Part shown: positions 19,120 through 25,067 of the stretch, in pieces
How positions within the stretch are numbered: the stretch's first letter is position 1
Layout: each line of letters begins with the position of its first letter
Source of the DNA: Bipolaris cookei
Lineage: Eukaryota > Ascomycota > Dothideomycetes > Pleosporales > Pleosporaceae
Length of the DNA stretch: 25,067 bases
Direction of reading: 5' to 3'
Assembly: GCA_002286855.1 (NCBI GenBank)
Contig: NRSV01000140.1
Location: 7,019 to 32,085, forward strand
Notes under the pieces: generated by a model
Told to the model about the DNA's origin: nothing
What the model saw: only the letters and a program-made list of their open reading frames with translations
The model's database searches: none
Translations under genes and position numbers: made by a program

Positions 19120-20191
19120 CTAGTATCCGAGGGCGGTAAGCTGCTCCTGGGTCTTGCTGTCCACGTTGGCCGTCTTCTTGGCCTCGGCCAACTGCCGTCG
19201 GAGGGCCTTCTTGCGCTCGTAGTAAGCGGCACCCTTGACCTTCCTGCGCTCCTCAAGACTACACAAAACTTTGTTAGCAACATGAATTTGTGTGTGGTAG
19301 TCGCAAAAACATACCGGGCAACAACGTCCTGGTACTTCCAGCCGAACTCGTGGCCGAGACGTCCGACAGTGCAGTACTTGCGGCCAGGCTTGAGCCTCAG
19401 TACCCTCAGGGCCTGGGGAACAACGACACGCTTCTTCTTGTCGTAGGGGGCGGGAATACCCTCGAAGGTCTTGAGGCGCTCCATGGCGGCGGCACCACGA
19501 GCGGTCTTGTGGGGAATCATGCCGCGGACGGTTCGCCAGAACATCTTGGAGGGGGCACGGAAGTGGAAGGGACCTGAACGGTAGATTAGCACGTCGTCGG
19601 CAAATTGGCACAGGGCAGAATTCTGGCTGTAAGAGTGCCGCAAATGTATGGGGGAGACATACCACCGCGGGTGGGGTTGAAGCGGGTCTGCTTGCGCAGG
19701 AAAGCCGAGTACTTCACTGTATGTCGCTGTCAGCTGCTGTCGTTTGTTTGTTGGAGTGTTCCGAGAGCGCTTCGCAAGAGCAACCACAATGCATGTCAAC
19801 AGTCGTTCAATGCCCTTTGGTCAGCCCCCTTTTCATTTGCATTCATTGTGGCCTGCTGCCTACGTCGCTTGCTCGTATTCGGTGGGTGAACGTACGCTTC
19901 GCGCGGAAGAACTCGCCGGAGATGTTGAGAGCCTCACATCGCACAACGACGATCTTTTGGCCATTGAGGAGCTGCTTGGCGACGGTGCTGGCGAGGCGAC
20001 CGAGCAAGTGGCCCTTGCCGTCGATGACCTGGGTGCGCTGTCAGCGAGAGGCTCCTTGGAAAGCAGCTTATGCATCGGTGTTGACAAGAGGCGCGGGCTG
20101 GTACGGTGACCAAGTGCAACCGCCTGCGCTAGAAACATGCGGCTTCGTTTATTCGGAGCGTACGTACAATGACGGGTTCGAAGGTCGACAT
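19120..20191 (-). CDS. rpl16: 60S ribosomal protein uL13 (RPL16 / L13A)
   Basis: Five exons, 20191-20168, 20028-19896, 19716-19663, 19573-19315 and 19258-19120, give 202 residues, the normal length for uL13. It starts MSTFEPVIVIDGKGHLLGRL. The family core follows: ISGEFFRAKLKYSAFLRK, FNPTRGGPFHFRAP, MFWRTVRGMIPHKTARG and GRLGHEFGWKYQDVVARL. The C-terminal helix carries KALRRQLAEAKK. Introns are 139, 179, 89 and 56 bp with GTACGT or GTATGT donors. The first exon has only eight codons, a frequent pattern in fungal ribosomal protein genes. The protein sits on the large subunit near the peptide exit region. Splice junctions were fixed by restoring the conserved protein. Confidence 0.96.
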
Positions 20192-21504
20192 TTTGCTCGA
20201 CTCCGGTGTGCTGTGAGGTTAGTTGTCGTGAGGAAAGAGCTCGTTGCAGCGGATTCCAATACCACCAACAGGCTAAGCGAATATTTCCACTGGTGTGTGT
20301 GTGGCCCGTGCGCGGCTTAGCGTCGCTCGAGAAGCCTCTGCCAGCCCTCTTCAGCGCAAGATGCTCGTTTAGGAGGCGAGGCACCTCACCGAGCTCGAGA
20401 GTTTTGTGCAGAGTCCTGAAACTTTGTGTTGTCTTTTTTTGTTGCGCTTATCGAAATCGGGTGGGAATAGTAGTACCGTGGTGCTGAGACTGCACTTAGG
20501 GAGTACCCCGATCGTCAGAACGGCCATCTCCAAATCCGCCAAACACCGCTGTGGTTTCCTTACGCCTGTAGCAATCTTGTGCGATTGACAGATATGTCGC
20601 ATCCAGTGACCACATCAGTATCCATTTAGATCCCGTATTTGGCTGACGTTGAGCATACCTGGATGTGAGAAAAATAGCGCCAAGTCGATTTTTGTACTTT
20701 GCGCCAAGTTCCCAGCACATTGACCACACAACGGCTTATAGCAACAACAACAACAAGGAACGCCGGAGTTTGCCTACAGGGAAAAGGACATGTCTGGAAA
20801 TACTCGGGTTAAGAATTTCGCTTCATACATCAAGCAACAACAAAACGGCAATTGACTCGCTCCTTTCTTCGACAATGCATTCATAACAATATATCTATGG
20901 GTGATGTTGGCAGGTACGCCCTGTAATTCTCTGTTTCCTGCATTCGTACAACTTGAGGTGTATTACTCTCGAATCTTTCCAAGCAACGCGCAGTCGCTGT
21001 TGATTACGACGCGAAATCGCTGACTGAGTGGCCATCTACTCTGCCAATCGCTTTTACGGTTGTATACTGAACCAGCCATCAGCATCCATTTGGTTTTTTT
21101 GATGATACCATGTTGGCGCGGATGGATTCGCTATCAATCAACCGGCTCAGTCGTACAACTAATCTTTACTATTTTATTTACCAGCTGTACCCACTCACCC
21201 ACCAGCACTTTTCCCTTGTCACAAAGGAAGCCTCTCGCACACGAAAACCCATATATAAGGTTGCAAGCAAGCCTGTTGTGCATAGGCCTTGGTGTTGCAT
21301 CACTGGAAGATCTGTGTCCGTTTAACACGAGAAATGACTGCGGAAATGCCGTCAACTTACCGAAAAGCTTTTGGTCTACGCCAACTTCTGCATATGCAAT
21401 TAACAACCCTTAGAAATCGGAAATACTCGATCATAATTCGTCTCTTCCCGATATCACCAGGCTGCGTATGCTGTCTCGTGGGTCTAGGGATTCAATTTCC
21501 CATA
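20192..21504. other. Gene-free stretch between RPL16 and the transposon
   Basis: The first few hundred bases should be the RPL16 promoter, reading leftwards. The rest (about 20600-21504) shows no gene, RNA or clear repeat. A TATA-like CATATATAAG lies at 21250-21259 but no gene start follows it. Short ORFs here lack protein-like content. Confidence 0.5.
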
Positions 21505-21545
21505 ACGTCAATGTATAGCGAGTGACAGAAAACGCCAAGCCCCCA
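21505..21545 (+). repeat. Left terminal inverted repeat
   Basis: This 41-bp sequence matches the reverse complement of 23292-23332 at 40 positions. The one difference is G here (TATAGCGAG) against A in the other arm. Confidence 0.93.
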
Positions 21546-21567
21546 TCAACTTTGACTACTACACGCG

Positions 21568-23220
21568 ATGCCTCAACTAAATGATTTAAAAAACTCCTCA
21601 AAAGAATTCCAAATACAGCTTGCACTTCAGGCTATTAAACGCGACGCAACAATTAACATTCCACGTGCTGTGGCTCTCTACAAAGTGTGCGAAAGTACCC
21701 TACGACGAAGACTCATAGGAAAGCCTTCTCGACAAGATTGTGCGCCCAACTCAATGAAACTACTTATAACAGAAGAGGAGGTGATTATCAAGTATATTCT
21801 TGATCTTGATGCACGAGGGTTTCCGCTGCGCCTTCCTGCTATCAAAGATCTAGCAGATTCTTTACTGGCTGCCCGCAACCGCGACCCTGTTGGCCCAAAC
21901 TGGCCAAGAGCATTCATTAAGCGTCGCCCAGAGCTCAAGATGAAGTTTAATCGAAAGTACGGCTATAAGAGAGCCTTCTGTGGAGATCCTGAGCTTGTGC
22001 AGGGCTGGTTCCGCCTTGTACAGAATACCAAAGCCAGGTATGGGATCTAGGACGACGATATGTCTAATTTTGACGAGACGGGCTTCATGATGGACATGCA
22101 CAACTCGTCGGCAGTAGTCACAGCCTCTGACCGTCGATCAAAGCCAAAATCTCTGCAGCAGGGCAACCGGGAGTGGGTTACCAGCGTGGTTTGTGTCAGC
22201 GCAGCTGGCTGGGCGATCCCACCCTTCATCATCTTTCAGAGCAAGCACCACCTCTCTGCCTGGTACAAGGAAGATAGTCTACCTAGGGATTGGGTTCTTG
22301 CAGTCTCTGAGAATGGTTGGACAACAAATGAGCTTGGTATGAAGTGGCTAGAGCACTATAACAGGCATACAAAAGAGCGTACTGTTGGAGCCTATCGCCT
22401 ACTCACTCTAGACGGTCATGAGAGCCACAGCTCAATCAAATTCCAGCAATACTGCACAGAAGCAAAGATTATTACCCTATGTATGCCTCCACACTCTTCC
22501 CATCTACTGCAGCCTCTTGATGTGGGGTGTTTTTCGCCTTTGAAGAGGGCATATGGGCGCCAAGCCGAGGAGCTGATGCGCAATGGGATCAACCATATGA
22601 CCAAGATAGAGTTCTTACCAGCCTTCCAGCAAGCCTATCTTAAGACAATTACAAAGGATAATATTCTTGGAGGGTTTCGAGAAGCTAGATTAGTTCCACA
22701 CGACCCAGAGGTGGTGATATCGAAGCTTGATGTTAAGCTACGCACCCCTTCACCACCTGCTGTAGAAGATCTGCCCTGGCTGTCGCAAACCTCAAGCAAT
22801 ACCCTAGAATTAGGGTTGCAATCGACGCTGGTGAAGCAGAGGATTCAAAGGCACCTAGATAGTTCACCAAAAAATATGCTAGGTACTGTTGAAAACTTAG
22901 TTAAAGGTGCGACTGCTATTGCGCATGAGCTGGTGTTGCTTAAGAAACGGGTCTCTGAGCTTGAAGCAGCTAATGAAGCCGCCACGCGAAGGAGATCACA
23001 TAAAAGAAGGCGGCTACAGAAAGGAGAGACCCTAACAGTTGAAGAAGGAGAGAGACTGGCAACTCTGAAGGAGTCTAGGGCGCGTGGTAGTGGGAAGAAG
23101 GTAAAGAAGGGAGAGAGCGCTGAAGTAGGCGAACCATCGCAAAGGCGCTGTGGACGCTGCGGCGGGACTGGGCATAACTTGCGCACCTGTAAGCAAGATG
23201 TAGAAGTAGATTCTGAGTAG
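21568..23220 (+). pseudogene. Fot1/pogo-like transposase with one in-frame stop
   Basis: The frame has 551 codons from ATG 21568 to TAG 23220, interrupted only by TAG at 22048-22050 (codon 161). The N-terminal part holds a psq-type helix-turn-helix (about residues 10-55, ALYKVCESTLRRRL) and a CENP-B-type DNA-binding domain (about 65-150). The DDE_1 catalytic core has Asp169 (FDETGF), Asp282 (LDGHESH) and Asp318 (LQPLDVGCFSPLK); the last two are separated by 35 residues, as in Fot1-type DD35D enzymes. The C-terminus has a Lys/Arg-rich segment and a CCHC zinc knuckle (CGRCGGTGHNLRTC). The stop separates the DNA-binding half from the catalytic half, so this copy should not make active transposase unless the stop is read through. 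A CAG-to-TAG change would explain it. Confidence 0.92.
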
Positions 23221-23291
23221 ATTAGCCTTTTCTAATCTTAATTTACTATTATTGTTGCGCTGTAATGGGTGTGCAAAGGTGGTGATGTTTG

Positions 23292-23332
23292 TGGGGGCTT
23301 GGCGTTTTCTGTCACTCGTTATACATTGACGT
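23292..23332 (-). repeat. Right terminal inverted repeat
   Basis: This is the partner arm of 21505-21545, beginning TGGGGGCTTGGCG and ending ACATTGACGT directly before the TA target base pair. Confidence 0.93.
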
Positions 23333-23439
23333 TATTGCAATAGTTTATTGACTGTGATAAAAGTGCGTGATAACGTGTCAACGTCGACGCGCTGGTGGAG
23401 AGGTGGCGCCTCGCTTGTGAACCACGTTAACGTGTTTCA

Positions 23440-23473
23440 CCAGTGTGCGCCCCACCCCAGTGTGCGCCCTACG
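23440..23473 (+). repeat. Two direct 17-bp repeats near the end of the second transposon
   Basis: CCAGTGTGCGCCCCACC at 23440-23456 is followed directly by CCAGTGTGCGCCCTACG at 23457-23473, differing at two bases. The position between the two elements suggests terminal or subterminal sequence of the second element. Confidence 0.6.
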
Positions 23474-23545
23474 AAATCTTCGTACCTCATCTTCGTAATA
23501 GTATTGCGCAACACCACTACAATTTTTATTGATTAGAACAAGATA

Positions 23546-25066
23546 TTATTCTTTAGACGCGTCGCTATCCTCTATATCCTCTAATTCTACTTGGCACGTG
23601 CGGGAGTTGTGTCCAATTTGGCTGCAACGCCCACAGCGCCGTTCACTGCGCACTCTCTTCGCAGGCGTTGCACCCTCATTACAGCTACCACCCTCTCCCT
23701 TAGCGATCTGATCAGCTACCTGGCCAACTGTCTGGGACCCCTCTGCCTGTACGTAGCGCCGCTTGCAAGTATTTCGCTTTGTTGACGCTTTAACAGCGTC
23801 TCGTAGCCGACTCATTTCCTCCTGCATCAACACCATATGATGAGCGATCTGCTGAGCTCCCTTACTTAACTGCTGCATCTGCTCCTTAAGAGAAGTTGTA
23901 GGAGACCCTTGCTGCATTTGCATGCGGTTTCGAATAAGCGTAGCCTGCGCCTCCATTTCGCGCGCGTTGCCCGGCGTTTTCGGCTCCCAGGTAGTAGTCT
24001 CTTGCGCTGGTGGAGTCGGCGTACGCAGCACGACGTTAAGCTGTGATAAAACAACGTTATAATCGTGTGGCGTAAGCCCAGCACCTCGAAACCCTCCGCA
24101 GATACTCTCTGGTGTAATAGCCTTGTAATAGGCCTTTTGGAACGCTGGTAGGAAGGTTTCTTTGCTGATATGGTGGATGCGATTGCGTGCCAAGACTGAG
24201 ATAGTATTACCGTACGCGCGCTTCAACGGCGAGAAGCAGCCCACATCAAGAGGCTGTAAGAGGTGCAACGAGTGGTGAGGCATAAAGAGGAGGATTATCT
24301 TCATCTCTTCGCAGATATCTCAGAAATCCACTGAGCAGTGGCTCTCATGGCCGTCAGTAATGAGCAGCCTATGCGTCCCCACAGGGCGCGCATGGGACTC
24401 GAAGTGACGGAGCCAGTCAAGCGCTAAGTTGTTGTTCATCCAGCCGTAAGGGCTAACTTGAATAACTCAGTCGCGTGGCAGATCCTCCGTAAACCAAGTG
24501 GAGACCAGAACCTTGCCTGCAAAGATGAGAAAGGCTGGGATACGCTTTCCTGTTGCGCCAACGCCTTGTATCAGCGTAACCGACTCCCGATTGCCAGACT
24601 GAATCTTCTTTAATTTCCCTGGTTTGTCTGAGCCCGTGATAACTGACTGTGATAAAATCTTGCCCATAACGAAGCCAGTCTCATCAAAGTCGTAGATGTC
24701 TTCGTCCACGATACCATACTTCGCCTTTGTATTCTGAACTAGCTCGAACCAGCCCTTAATAAGCGCTGGGTCTTCACAGATAGCTCGCTGACGATCATAT
24801 GGACGGCTTCGGCGCGTACGCAGCTCAGGATTGCGCTGGACAAACCTATCAACCCAGTTCTTGCCAACCTCCTCTCCACCGCGCTCTCGGAGCAGTCTGT
24901 TAGCCATATCTCGCACGTCGTCTCTCCCACAAGCTAGTCCTCGCTCGGCCTCAACTATTACACGCCTAGTGATAGCCTCCTCTTCTAGTTTTGTTAGGCG
25001 TTTAGTTGGTGGTTCGTAGTCGCGTCGACAGGGCTTTCCATTACGTTGCCGTTGTATTGTCCGTCT
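23546..25066 (-). pseudogene. Fot1/pogo-like transposase, 5' truncated by the window, two in-frame stops
   Basis: One frame runs leftwards from the window edge to TAA at 23548-23546, broken by TGA at 24469-24467 (after LPRD) and TGA at 24322-24320. The neighbouring element reads LPRDWVLAV at the first site, so a Trp codon was probably lost there. The visible part starts inside the helix-turn-helix region (RQRNGKPCRRDYEPPTKRL), then a CENP-B-type domain and the catalytic core with FDETGF, TDGHESH and LQPLDVGCFSPLKRAYG. The second and third Asp are again 35 residues apart across the stop, so no indel has occurred there. The C-terminus has a coiled-coil-like Gln/Met-rich stretch and a CCHC knuckle (CGRCSQIGHNSRTC). 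It is inactive as read. Confidence 0.88.
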
Positions 25067-25067
25067 T

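Larger units (their letters stand above)
21505..23332 (+). mobile_element. Fot1/pogo-like Tc1-mariner DNA transposon, full length
   Basis: The element is 1828 bp. Its ends are 41-bp inverted repeats (21505-21545 and 23292-23332) starting ACGTCAATGTATA and differing at a single base. It is flanked by TA on both sides (21503-21504 and 23333-23334), the target duplication expected for this superfamily. It contains one transposase frame in plus orientation. The near-identical ends and single nonsense codon suggest a recent insertion. Confidence 0.93.
23335..25067 (-). mobile_element. Second, divergent Fot1/pogo-like transposon, cut by the window edge
   Basis: A transposase relic occupies 25066-23546 on the minus strand. 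The element's other end lies beyond the window, so its terminal repeats cannot be matched. Its 3' end must lie somewhere in 23335-23545; the left coordinate given here is only the outer limit. It is clearly a different family from the neighbouring copy, because similarity is limited to conserved motifs. Confidence 0.75.

Noticed and set aside
18912..19799. 295-codon minus-strand frame
   Set aside because: It is mostly intron readthrough and out-of-frame sequence; its recognisable part belongs to exon 4 of the uL13 gene.
20168..20191. GGTTCGA-like string resembling a tRNA T-arm
   Set aside because: It is the antisense of the eight-codon first exon of uL13 and has no matching acceptor or anticodon arms.
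22048..22050. Programmed stop readthrough of the transposase
   Set aside because: No known readthrough context was evident, and loss of a sense codon is the simpler explanation; the neighbouring family has Val at this position.

Overview
The window looks like a gene-dense stretch of a filamentous ascomycete nuclear genome, most likely a Dothideomycete such as a member of the Pleosporales. That placement is inferred from gene content and style, not from a marker search. The evidence is short GT-AG introns (about 47-180 bp) with CTAAC/CTGAC-type branch points, compact eukaryotic housekeeping genes, pyrimidine-rich leaders, and Fot1/pogo-type transposons at one end.

Layout. 1-576 (+) is the 3' end of a gene encoding AGGEAP-type hexapeptide repeats. 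1220-2461 (+) is a coiled-coil gene whose second exon is broken by a series of in-frame stops. 2586-3284 (-) encodes an RG-repeat / YwbE-like (DUF2196) / C2H2 zinc-finger protein. 4142-6276 (-) is a three-exon TPR plus J-domain co-chaperone. 7720-8111 (+) is a Yippee-family zinc protein. 8798-10005 (+) is a four-exon zinc-dependent alcohol/formaldehyde dehydrogenase-like gene with a 17-nt micro-exon. 10985-12147 (+) is a three-KH-domain RNA-binding protein with two probable 5' UTR introns. 13425-14096 (+) is an unrecognised single-exon gene. 14954-16257 (+) is a HUT1/SLC35B1-type nucleotide-sugar transporter. 16438-18283 (-) is an AMP-binding acyl-CoA synthetase, convergent with HUT1. 19120-20191 (-) is the five-exon gene for ribosomal protein uL13 (RPL16/L13A).

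The right end is a transposon zone. 21505-23332 is a complete Fot1/pogo-like element (1828 bp, 41-bp terminal inverted repeats differing at one base, TA target duplication). Its transposase frame is open except for one TAG. From about 23400 to the window edge lies a second, divergent Fot1-like element in the opposite orientation, with two in-frame stops, cut by the end of the window.

The housekeeping genes do not form a pathway or a secondary-metabolite cluster; they look like an ordinary conserved neighbourhood next to a repeat-rich edge. I did not find a convincing new multi-gene system. The best leads are the near-intact transposon with a single stop, the coiled-coil gene decaying in a single frame, the DUF2196 / zinc-finger fusion, and a nested inverted repeat with facing CCAAT boxes at 6862-6926.
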